From positions 1 to 6,693 of the forward strand of contig VXZL01000413.1 in the NCBI GenBank assembly GCA_009845505.1: a stretch of 6,693 nucleotides of DNA. Reading direction: 5' to 3'. Shown in pieces: positions 1 to 5,499 of the stretch. Each line of letters starts with the position of its first letter. Within the stretch, counting starts at the first letter, position 1. The DNA is from Candidatus Poribacteria bacterium (GTDB lineage Bacteria > Poribacteria > WGA-4E > WGA-3G). Both the position numbers and the translations under genes were made by a program. Below the pieces are notes generated by a model. The model saw nothing but the letters and a program-made list of their open reading frames with translations, was not told the DNA's origin and searched no databases.

Positions 1-32
1 CCGATTAGCAGTCGGTGTTGGGGCGTTTTTTT
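1..32 (+). terminator. Probable rho-independent terminator, left part cut off by the window edge
   Basis: Bases 1-6 (CCGATT) can pair with 10-15 (AGTCGG, one T-G wobble) around a 3-base loop. The sequence then continues TGTTGGGGCG into a run of seven T (26-32). A GC-rich strand ending in a T-run is typical of the 3' arm of an intrinsic terminator. The stem visible here is short and lies 10 bases from the T-run, so the natural reading is that the 5' arm (expected to resemble GCCCCAACA) lies just left of base 1. It would end the gene upstream of the window. The missing arm is inference. Confidence 0.5.
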
Positions 33-43
33 ATGTATAGATG

Positions 44-50
44 AAGGAGA
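44..50 (+). promoter_or_regulatory. Shine-Dalgarno site that fixes the TTG start at 57
   Basis: AAGGAGA lies six bases before TTG at 57-59. The ATG at 33 is in frame but meets TGA at 42-44. The ATG at 41 is in another frame and overlaps the site itself. The TTG is therefore the best-supported start of the downstream secreted protein. Confidence 0.75.
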
Positions 51-56
51 AGTTTT

Positions 57-1163
57 TTGAGTTATCTAAAAAATATCTTACCTGTTTGGGTGGTAATCGT
101 GCTGCTTTTGGTTGCAGGCACGAATAGCGTATCTGCTTTCTCTTTTCTCCCGCCCCCGGATGAGAAGACTGGTGCGCCGAATGAAGGCACTTGTAGGGAT
201 TGCCACGTTGGTAATGACCTTGATGCTTCCGGTGGTTCATTGATGTTGACAATTCCCGAAACATATCAACCGGGTGAGGTATATACAATTATCGTCAATT
301 TATCACGTGCCGGACAGAGCAAGTGGGGATTTGAAATGACTGCGTTGGATGCGGATAGCGCACGTGCTGGTTCATTCACAGTCGACGCTGCAGCGAATAC
401 GCAGTTAACAGAAACAAACAGTAAGCAGTATATCCAGCATACGACTGCTGGGACTGCTGCAGGCACAAACGATGCGCATAGTTGGGAGTTTGAATGGACA
501 GCCCCTGATGCTGATATAGGACCTATCACTTTCTACGCTGCGGGAAATGCCGCTAATAATGACAGTGGTATCACAGGCGATTATATCTACACAACACAGG
601 CGGAATCAACACCGCCGGTTCCAGTAGTCGCGGGTGTGACCTTGGAAATTGTTGGGGATATGGCACTTTCGACAATGGATGCCGTTGCCGGTGTGAGTTA
701 TACCCTCAAAGTCACGAATACCGGGAATATGATGGACACAGTAACGCTTGAAGCCTCAGCAGAGGTGGGTATCGAAGGCGCTGTTCTTGGTGCTTTGAGT
801 GACAGTTCAGTTGCACTTGAGGCTGGGGCATCTGTGGAGGTTACACTCAAGGTTGCAGGAGACCTGTTCACAGAACCCGGCGATTATGCTATTGGTGTGA
901 CGGCGACCTCTGGAACGGACAGCACGATGACTGCCGAGATCACAACGACAACCACGATAGAAATGCCACCGCCACCACCGCCACCACCGACCCCATGGGA
1001 TGTTAACGGCGACGGGACGGTAAATATTCAGGACTTAGTACTTGTCGCTGGGCAATTCGGTCAGTCGGGTGAGTCTCTAAAAGGCGATGTCAACGGTGAT
1101 GGGACGGTAAATATTCTTGATTTAGTCGCTGTTTCCTCACATTTCGGTGAAAATACAGAATAG
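57..1163 (+). CDS. Secreted protein: CxxCH motif, Reeler / choice-of-anchor V-like domain, Ig-like domain, C-terminal dockerin-type domain
   Basis: This 368-residue protein starts at TTG and has a signal peptide: Lys5, a hydrophobic stretch at about 8-21, and probable cleavage after SVSA (residue 27). C46-R-D-C49-H50 is a CxxCH c-haem-type motif. Residues about 60-180 resemble the Reeler-like fold that databases call choice-of-anchor V, with 'YQPGEVYTI', 'GFEMTA', 'YIQHT', 'WEFEWTAP' and 'ITFYAAGNAAN'. Residues about 192-297 look like an Ig-like or CARDB-type beta domain ('YTLKVTNTGN'). Eight prolines (304-311) link to two dockerin EF-hand loops at D315-D326 and D344-D355, both of the form D-x-N-x-D-G-x-V-N-x-x-D. 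The dockerin should bind calcium and could dock to a cohesin or similar partner on the cell surface. One CxxCH may hold haem or be only a family hallmark. The neighbours give no functional clue. Domain order is well supported; the biological role is unknown. Confidence 0.85.
   Translation: MSYLKNILPVWVVIVLLLVAGTNSVSAFSFLPPPDEKTGAPNEGTCRDCHVGNDLDASGGSLMLTIPETYQPGEVYTIIVNLSRAGQSKWGFEMTALDADSARAGSFTVDAAANTQLTETNSKQYIQHTTAGTAAGTNDAHSWEFEWTAPDADIGPITFYAAGNAANNDSGITGDYIYTTQAESTPPVPVVAGVTLEIVGDMALSTMDAVAGVSYTLKVTNTGNMMDTVTLEASAEVGIEGAVLGALSDSSVALEAGASVEVTLKVAGDLFTEPGDYAIGVTATSGTDSTMTAEITTTTTIEMPPPPPPPPTPWDVNGDGTVNIQDLVLVAGQFGQSGESLKGDVNGDGTVNILDLVAVSSHFGENTE
999..1160 (+). repeat. Tandem dockerin repeat within the secreted protein gene
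   Basis: Two copies begin at 999 and 1086, a period of 87 bp or 29 residues. Over the first 42 bases they differ at seven positions, and a 16-base block (GGGACGGTAAATATTC) is identical, including third codon positions. This duplication is normal for type I dockerins, which need two calcium loops. Confidence 0.8.
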
Positions 1164-1327
1164 TTGTCAGTTATCAGTTGTCGGTTTTCAGTTATGGTAA
1201 ATTATAGAAATAAGTGGACATCTGGATGCCCGAACTTGTTCGGGAAAAGTGCGCTCTCCCCAACAAGTTGGGGCATCCGGACAGAGAGACATCTTAACCA
1301 GCTACTGGAGACCGACAACTAACAACC
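1162..1327. repeat. Composite inverted-repeat element with heptamer arms filling the gap between genes
   Basis: The left arm (1162-1196) is five consecutive 7-mers: AGTTGTC, AGTTATC, AGTTGTC, GGTTTTC and AGTTATG. The right arm (1293-1327), read on the minus strand from its outer end, is GGTTGTT, AGTTGTC, GGTCTCC, AGTAGCT and GGTTAAG. Bases 1176-1192 pair with 1304-1320 over 17 positions, 15 Watson-Crick and two G-T. The arms enclose a second, larger hairpin at 1221-1281. The first heptamer overlaps the stop codon (1161-1163) of the upstream gene. No reading frame of note is present. The layout resembles a MITE-like or REP-like intergenic element. Mobility is inference; the repeat structure is directly visible. 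Confidence 0.7.
1221..1281. repeat. Large hairpin made of two self-complementary half-arms
   Basis: Arm 1221-1244 pairs with 1258-1281 across a 13-base loop. The stem has 24 positions: 21 Watson-Crick pairs, one G-T pair, and two mismatches (G-G and C-C). Each arm also contains its own palindrome: CCCGAACTTGTTCGGG (1229-1244) and CCCCAACAAGTTGGGG (1258-1273). No T-run follows on either strand, so it is not a standard terminator. It could act as a transcript-stabilising hairpin, a cruciform, or the core of a mobile repeat. Confidence 0.75.
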
Positions 1328-1330
1328 ACT

Positions 1331-1336
1331 AAGGAA
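1331..1336 (+). promoter_or_regulatory. Ribosome binding site that favours ATG 1345 over ATG 1339
   Basis: AAGGAA ends two bases before ATG 1339 but eight bases before the in-frame ATG at 1345, which is the normal spacing. The oxidoreductase probably starts at residue 3 of the longer reading, dropping Met-Asn. Confidence 0.55.
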
Positions 1337-1338
1337 AT

Positions 1339-2415
1339 ATGAACATGGCATCTAAATATCGAGTTGGAATTATCGGATGTGGTGGTATTGCCAATGCTCA
1401 CGCTCGGGGTTATCAGGGTGTTGAGCAGACAGAAATTGTTGCACTCGCTGATCCAGTTCAAGTAGCACTCGACAGGTTCGCCGACACTTATGGCGTACCC
1501 GCTGAAAATTGCTATTTGGATGCGCGCGAGATGCTGGATGAGGAAGACCTTGATATTGTCAGCGTGGCAACGTGGCATCAACTTCACGCACCCATGACAA
1601 TTGCGGCGTGTGCGCGGAGTCCGAAGGCGGTCCTCTGTGAGAAACCGATGGGTGTGAGTATCGGGGAATGTGATGAGATGTTAATCGCCGCGCGACGCAA
1701 CGATGTGAAGGTTGTGATTGGGCATCAACGCCGGTTCAATTCCGCTTGGACAGATGCTCGAAATCTCATCGCTGAGGGCGCGATCGGTGAACCTCGACAG
1801 ATTGTCTGTCACGGGGGGCAAGGGTTATTAAATGACTGTTCTCATCTCTTTGATATGATGCGTTATGTCATCAGTGACCCGGATCCGCAATGGGTTATTG
1901 GTAACGTTGAACGAAAAACGGAACGTTACGAGCGTGGTATTCAAATTGAGGACCGGAGTGCAGGGATTGTCGGCTTTTCAAACGGCTGCATCGGTATGCT
2001 TCTACAGGAGATCGGCAGACCGAACTATCAAGGCGGTATTGTTTACGGGACAGACGGCATCGCGGATGTAACAGAGGCGCGCGTCCGCCTTCTGAACAAT
2101 AAGGCTACAGACTGGGAAGAACGTCCTTCTGATGGTAGGAACCAACACGTTGCGCAAGCGGCTGAGCTCGTTGAGTGGATTGAGGGTGGTCCGGAACACC
2201 GCGGTGAGGCGAAACATGGACGTGCTTCCGTTGAAATTATTATGGCGATCTATGAGTCCGCACGGATGCACGAAGTCGTCCAGTTACCGCTCCTGACACA
2301 TGCGAATCCATTGGATTTGATGATTGAAAGTGGAGATTTACCCATTGAACGCCCGGGACGTTACGATATTCGTGCGTTTCTCTTGCGCGGTGAATCCATG
2401 AAACCTGAAGAGTAA
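1339..2415 (+). CDS. Gfo/Idh/MocA family NAD(P)-dependent oxidoreductase
   Basis: This 358-residue protein is a cytosolic dehydrogenase of the glucose-fructose oxidoreductase / inositol dehydrogenase family, which usually oxidises or reduces a hydroxyl on a sugar, inositol or similar compound. The N-terminal Rossmann domain (about 7-125) opens with 'VGIIGCGGIANAH', with nucleotide-binding glycines G13, G15 and G16. The family's E-K-P motif is at 101-103, with K102 the expected active-site lysine. The D-x-x-H-x-x-D motif (D166, H169, D172) matches the catalytic signature in the C-terminal alpha/beta domain. The tail (about 315-345, 'LPLLTHANPLDLMIESGDLP') is a recurrent ending in this family. 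The length is typical. The true start may be codon 3 (base 1345), which suits the AAGGAA site better. The MacB-like permease follows after 27 bp, so co-transcription is possible. The substrate cannot be read from sequence alone. Confidence 0.93.
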   Translation: MNMASKYRVGIIGCGGIANAHARGYQGVEQTEIVALADPVQVALDRFADTYGVPAENCYLDAREMLDEEDLDIVSVATWHQLHAPMTIAACARSPKAVLCEKPMGVSIGECDEMLIAARRNDVKVVIGHQRRFNSAWTDARNLIAEGAIGEPRQIVCHGGQGLLNDCSHLFDMMRYVISDPDPQWVIGNVERKTERYERGIQIEDRSAGIVGFSNGCIGMLLQEIGRPNYQGGIVYGTDGIADVTEARVRLLNNKATDWEERPSDGRNQHVAQAAELVEWIEGGPEHRGEAKHGRASVEIIMAIYESARMHEVVQLPLLTHANPLDLMIESGDLPIERPGRYDIRAFLLRGESMKPEE

Positions 2416-2442
2416 GAATTTCCTACAAACATTTAGAGAACC

Positions 2443-3678
2443 ATGCAAATTACACAAGGTGTTACTGTTGGCTTAACAGCATTACGACGCAACAAATTGC
2501 GCTCCGTGCTAACGACGCTCGGAATTATCATCGGTATTGCAGCGGTTGTCGCGGTTGTCTCGGTCGGTGGTGGAGCGGAACATTTGATGCTCGCTGAGTT
2601 GGAACGGATCGGTGGTGCTGGGCTGATCGTCTGCTTCAGGAAAGGGGAGTTTCGTAGAGAGGACGGTTCGTACGTTGAGAATAAACATCCGGAGTATATT
2701 GAATATGAAGACCTCGGTTTTATCCTTGAAAACTGTCCTTCTCTTAAGGGAGCTACGGCACTGTCGCAGTTCAACCTTCCCGTATCGCACAAGCACGTTA
2801 ACCAGTCGCTTGATGTTTGGGGCGTTACGCCCTACTATGAAGAGGTGAATAACTGGTACATTCAAGCCGGTAGGTTTATCACGCAGAGCGACATGGAGCG
2901 GAGAGAACCTGTTTGTGTGATTGGTTCTAAAGTCCGAGAAGACCTGTTTCAAAGGGAAGATCCGATTGGACTTGAACTCAGAGTCGGCAAGGAACGGTTC
3001 ACTGTCATCGGTGTCATGGAGGAAAAAGGCAATAGTATGGCGAGTGAAGGGTGGGATAATCGCGTGATTATTCCACTCACCACGATGGAGATTCGATTTA
3101 TCGGCCAACAGAAGGGGTGGATCTTCTTATGGGCGCAAGCCGAGAGTTATGAAAAGGTCGAGCAAGCCGTCGCTGAGGTCAAAGTCGCGATGCGCCAACA
3201 GCACGGCGATGAAAAATATTTTGAATTTTTTACTGCTAAAGAGATTATAAAGCAGGTAGGTAACGTGAGTCGGATTATTCAGGTCCTCCTCGGTGGCGTT
3301 GCGAGTGTTGCTTTGTTCGTTGGGGGTATCGGTATCATGAACATCATGTTAGTTTCTGTAACAGAGCGAACTCGTGAGATTGGCTTACGCAAAGCCATCG
3401 GCGCGAAACGCCGCGATATCTTGATTCAGTTCTTGATTGAAGCGATCGTTTTAAGCGTTTGCGGCGGACTCATCGGCATTTTCATCGGAAGCAGCCTCGC
3501 TTCCGTTTCGGGTCTGGTTATTTCAAAGCTCATGCAGGCAAGTTGGCCTGCTGTTGTCTCTGTCCAAGCTGCTTTGATCGCTTTTAGCGTCTCGGCGTTC
3601 ATTGGTGTATTTTTCGGACTCTATCCGGCGAACAAAGCCGCCGGCCTCACACCAACAGAAGCCCTACGTCATGAGTAG
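2443..3678 (+). CDS. ABC transporter permease, MacB/FtsX type
   Basis: This 411-residue inner-membrane protein has the MacB architecture. A first membrane helix (about 22-43) follows the 'LRRNKLRSVLTTLGIIIGIAAV' region. A large MacB-type periplasmic domain (about 45-275) contains 'GRFITQSD' (143-150) and 'VCVIGSKVREDLF' (157-169). The C-terminal FtsX domain has three helices (about 281-305, 330-355, 372-394), the cytosolic coupling motif 'TERTREIGLRKAIGAKRRDI' (307-326) and the usual 'PTEALRHE' ending. This type does not move substrate through a membrane pore; it transmits ATPase motion to the periplasm, for efflux, lipoprotein handling or signalling. No MacB-type ATPase domain is fused, and neither an ATPase of that class nor a MacA-like adaptor is nearby. 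The start has only a weak AGAG (2435-2438) upstream. The family is certain, the substrate unknown. Calling it macB itself would be too specific. Confidence 0.92.
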   Translation: MQITQGVTVGLTALRRNKLRSVLTTLGIIIGIAAVVAVVSVGGGAEHLMLAELERIGGAGLIVCFRKGEFRREDGSYVENKHPEYIEYEDLGFILENCPSLKGATALSQFNLPVSHKHVNQSLDVWGVTPYYEEVNNWYIQAGRFITQSDMERREPVCVIGSKVREDLFQREDPIGLELRVGKERFTVIGVMEEKGNSMASEGWDNRVIIPLTTMEIRFIGQQKGWIFLWAQAESYEKVEQAVAEVKVAMRQQHGDEKYFEFFTAKEIIKQVGNVSRIIQVLLGGVASVALFVGGIGIMNIMLVSVTERTREIGLRKAIGAKRRDILIQFLIEAIVLSVCGGLIGIFIGSSLASVSGLVISKLMQASWPAVVSVQAALIAFSVSAFIGVFFGLYPANKAAGLTPTEALRHE

Positions 3679-3695
3679 CGGTTAATCGATAGGGC

Positions 3696-3710
3696 GTTCA
3701 CTTCGTTCAC
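3696..3710. repeat. Short direct repeat GTTCAC-TTC-GTTCAC
   Basis: Two identical 6-mers (3696-3701 and 3705-3710) are separated by three bases, just downstream of the permease stop codon and directly beside the heptamer block at 3711. They may be the outer part of the same intergenic element or a coincidence. No function can be assigned. Confidence 0.4.
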
Positions 3711-3802
3711 TTTTAGCAATTAGTGGTTAGCGATTAGTAAAGAGATGCTTAATGCCCGTCGAAATTTTCTTTCCTACACGCTATCTGCTATCTGCTAATT
3801 GC
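3711..3802. repeat. Heptamer inverted-repeat element in the gap before the ABC-2 exporter genes
   Basis: Forward heptamers TTTTAGC, AATTAGT, GGTTAGC and GATTAGT occupy 3711-3738. On the other side, 3780-3800 reads GCTATCT, GCTATCT, GCTAATT, which is the same kind of unit in inverse orientation. GCAATTAG (3716-3723) is perfectly complementary to CTAATTGC (3795-3802). The 41 bases between (3739-3779) carry no hairpin or coding sequence that I can see. The element ends four bases before the next start codon, so it forms the entire 5' leader region of the permease gene. Confidence 0.65.
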
Positions 3803-3806
3803 CAAT

Positions 3807-4619
3807 ATGAAATCCCTCTATTTGACGTTCCATGTCTATCTGGCGTTCGCGCGGACATCTTTTCAGAGGCAGATGCAATATAGGATCGCGAACCTTGCGG
3901 GTTTAACGACCAATTTCTTCTTTCTGTTGGTGCAGGTTTTTGTCTATATCGCCTTCTATAAAGCCAGTACGGTGCCACAACCTCTCAATATAGATGACAT
4001 CATTACCTATTTCGTCCTTTGCCAGGCATCCCTAATGCTCATGCCGTTATGGGGCGGTCGCGAAATTGCGGACACCGTTAGAAGTGGCAGCGTCGCACTC
4101 CAACTAACGAAGCCAGTTGATTTTCAGACATATTGGTTCGCGGATGAATGTGGTAGAGCCTGCTATTACTTACTCATGCGCGGGTTTCCGACCTTTCTTA
4201 TCAGTCTTCTCTTCTTCAAGGTTACAATTCCACAGCAGCCCAGCGTCTTATTGGCGTTTACAGTTTCAATGATGCTTGCTATTTTCATGAGTGCTGCGAT
4301 CACGATCACAATTTTTAGCAGTGCGTTCTGGACCCTGGATACGACAGGAATTTCTGGGATATCTGCATCTGTAATCACCTTCTTTTCTGGCATGTTGGTG
4401 CCGATCGCGCTATGGCCCGAATGGTTGGCACATATCGCCGACTGGCTGCCATTCAGCGGCTTGATTGATGTGCCGTTTAGTATCTATTTAGGCAAGGTTA
4501 CAGGTATCGAAGTCTGGCGTGCTATCGGAAAACAGATGGCGTGGAGCCTCTTTTTTTTGGGGTTAGGACGCTTCCTTTTAAGTCGAGGGTTTTCGCGGTT
4601 GGTTATACAAGGCGGTTAG
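3807..4619 (+). CDS. ABC-2 family exporter permease, first subunit (COG4587-type)
   Basis: This 270-residue integral membrane protein has about six hydrophobic segments (about 29-51, 65-83, 122-140, 145-170, 182-205, 243-262). The hallmarks of this ABC-2 subgroup (Pfam ABC2_membrane_6, formerly DUF990) are visible. These are the N-terminal amphipathic 'FQRQMQYRIANLAG' (19-32), and the cytosolic coupling segment 'IADTVRSGSVALQLTKPVDF' (87-106) followed by 'YWFADECGRACYYLLMRGFP'. Length and topology are normal. The start has no visible Shine-Dalgarno sequence; the preceding bases are the right arm of a heptamer repeat. The N-terminus nevertheless matches the family. The second permease follows after 16 bp and the ATPase comes after that, so this is one half of a heterodimeric exporter channel. 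The substrate is unknown. Confidence 0.9.
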   Translation: MKSLYLTFHVYLAFARTSFQRQMQYRIANLAGLTTNFFFLLVQVFVYIAFYKASTVPQPLNIDDIITYFVLCQASLMLMPLWGGREIADTVRSGSVALQLTKPVDFQTYWFADECGRACYYLLMRGFPTFLISLLFFKVTIPQQPSVLLAFTVSMMLAIFMSAAITITIFSSAFWTLDTTGISGISASVITFFSGMLVPIALWPEWLAHIADWLPFSGLIDVPFSIYLGKVTGIEVWRAIGKQMAWSLFFLGLGRFLLSRGFSRLVIQGG

Positions 4620-4635
4620 TAGACACTCCGAAAAA

Positions 4636-5436
4636 ATGTACCATCTTTCTCTTTACTTCCATTTTGTCAAGCTCCGCATCCGATCGCAGATGGAATACCG
4701 GCTCTCGTTTGTTATTGAGCTATTTGCCCAAGCGTGTATCTCCGTCATTGATTTTTTCATGATTGCCCTTCTGTTTGACCGTTTCAAAGAATTAGCTGGA
4801 TGGAGTCTGTGGGAAGTTGGATTCCTCTATGGGATGATTGGTATCTGTTTTGCAGTTGCTGAAATGATTGGCAGGGGGGTTGATACGTTTCAACGAAGTG
4901 TAGTGCGCGGTGACTTTGATACAATGCTTATCCGACCGCTCGGCACTTTCTTTCAAGTTTTTGCGCATGAATTCCTACTCCGTCGGATCGGGCGGTTGGC
5001 GCAAGCCCTGGTTGTCTTGCTTATTGCTAATTCGCAGTTAACTATAGACTGGTCATTTGCCAAGTTTGGCTATCTATTGATTTCACTCGCAAGTGGGACA
5101 TGCTTTTTTATCGGTCTTTTCGTGATTGGCGCGACGAGCTGTTTCTGGACTGTCCAATCTATTGAGATTATTAATATTTTCACGCACGGTGGCGTTTTCA
5201 TGGGGAGTTATCCGTTTTCTATCTATCGATGGTGGTTTCGTCACTTTTTCACCTTTGTTATCCCGCTGGCGTGTGTTAACTACTTTCCGTCCCTTTTTCT
5301 GCTGGGAAAAGTTGGATCGTTAGGTGTTTCACCGATTGGTGTGCAATTAGCCCCTTTCGCGGGCTTCCTCTTTCTCGGTATCACGATGCTATTCTGGAGA
5401 TGGGGGGTCTTGCATTATCAGAGTACAGGACATTGA
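4636..5436 (+). CDS. ABC-2 family exporter permease, second subunit (COG3694-type)
   Basis: This 266-residue membrane protein is related to the preceding permease but belongs to a distinct subgroup. It opens with 'KLRIRSQMEYRLSFVIEL' (12-29), the counterpart of the first subunit's amphipathic start. The coupling segment is 'VVRGDFDTMLIRPLGTFFQV' (89-108), followed by 'HEFLLRRIGRLAQ'. Characteristic late motifs are 'FWTVQSIEIINIFTHGG' (170-186), 'YPFSIYRWWFRHFFTFVIPL' (192-211) and 'NYFPSLFLLGK' (215-225). About six membrane helices are expected. Only 16 bp separate it from the first permease, so translation of the two is probably coupled. Its own start is preceded by A-rich sequence with no ribosome binding site. 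Together with the other permease and the downstream ATPase it should form an inner-membrane exporter with unknown cargo. Confidence 0.9.
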   Translation: MYHLSLYFHFVKLRIRSQMEYRLSFVIELFAQACISVIDFFMIALLFDRFKELAGWSLWEVGFLYGMIGICFAVAEMIGRGVDTFQRSVVRGDFDTMLIRPLGTFFQVFAHEFLLRRIGRLAQALVVLLIANSQLTIDWSFAKFGYLLISLASGTCFFIGLFVIGATSCFWTVQSIEIINIFTHGGVFMGSYPFSIYRWWFRHFFTFVIPLACVNYFPSLFLLGKVGSLGVSPIGVQLAPFAGFLFLGITMLFWRWGVLHYQSTGH

Positions 5437-5439
5437 ATG

Positions 5440-5467
5440 GTTATTAGTTGTTGGTTGTTGGTTAAAG
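5440..5467. repeat. Tandem heptamer repeat between permease 2 and the ATPase gene
   Basis: Four consecutive 7-mers are visible: GTTATTA, GTTGTTG, GTTGTTG and GTTAAAG, starting three bases after the permease stop codon. Unlike the other two blocks I find no inverted partner before the ATPase start at 5500. The remaining 32 bases are A/T-rich and carry no clear ribosome binding site. Confidence 0.6.
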
Positions 5468-5499
5468 GTGTGTTTGTAACAATTCTCGCTTAAAAAAAT

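Noticed and set aside
1162..1196. CRISPR-like array
   Set aside because: Units are 7 bp and directly adjacent, with no spacers and no cas genes in the window.
1221..1281. Hairpin read as a rho-independent terminator for the secreted protein gene
   Set aside because: No T-run follows on either strand, and the hairpin has a two-palindrome structure better explained as a repeat element.
1294..1587. Minus-strand open frame over the start of the oxidoreductase gene
   Set aside because: It overlaps the Rossmann fold coding region and the repeat element, shows no motif, and is explained as a shadow frame.
2509..3108. Long minus-strand open frame of 199 codons
   Set aside because: It lies fully inside the MacB-type permease gene, which has unmistakable family motifs on the + strand. 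The minus-strand product has no recognisable domain and no ribosome site.
3661..3695. GCCCTA/TAGGGC inverted pair spanning the permease stop codon
   Set aside because: Six-base arms around 23 bases, half within coding sequence and without a T-run, are expected by chance.
5126..5323. Small + strand open frame of 65 codons inside permease 2
   Set aside because: It is out of frame within a gene whose own frame carries clear family motifs. No ribosome site is present.
5437..5499. Promoter directly upstream of the ATPase gene
   Set aside because: TTGTAA at 5474 and the A-rich stretch near 5491 do not give a convincing -35/-10 pair, so I do not claim a promoter.
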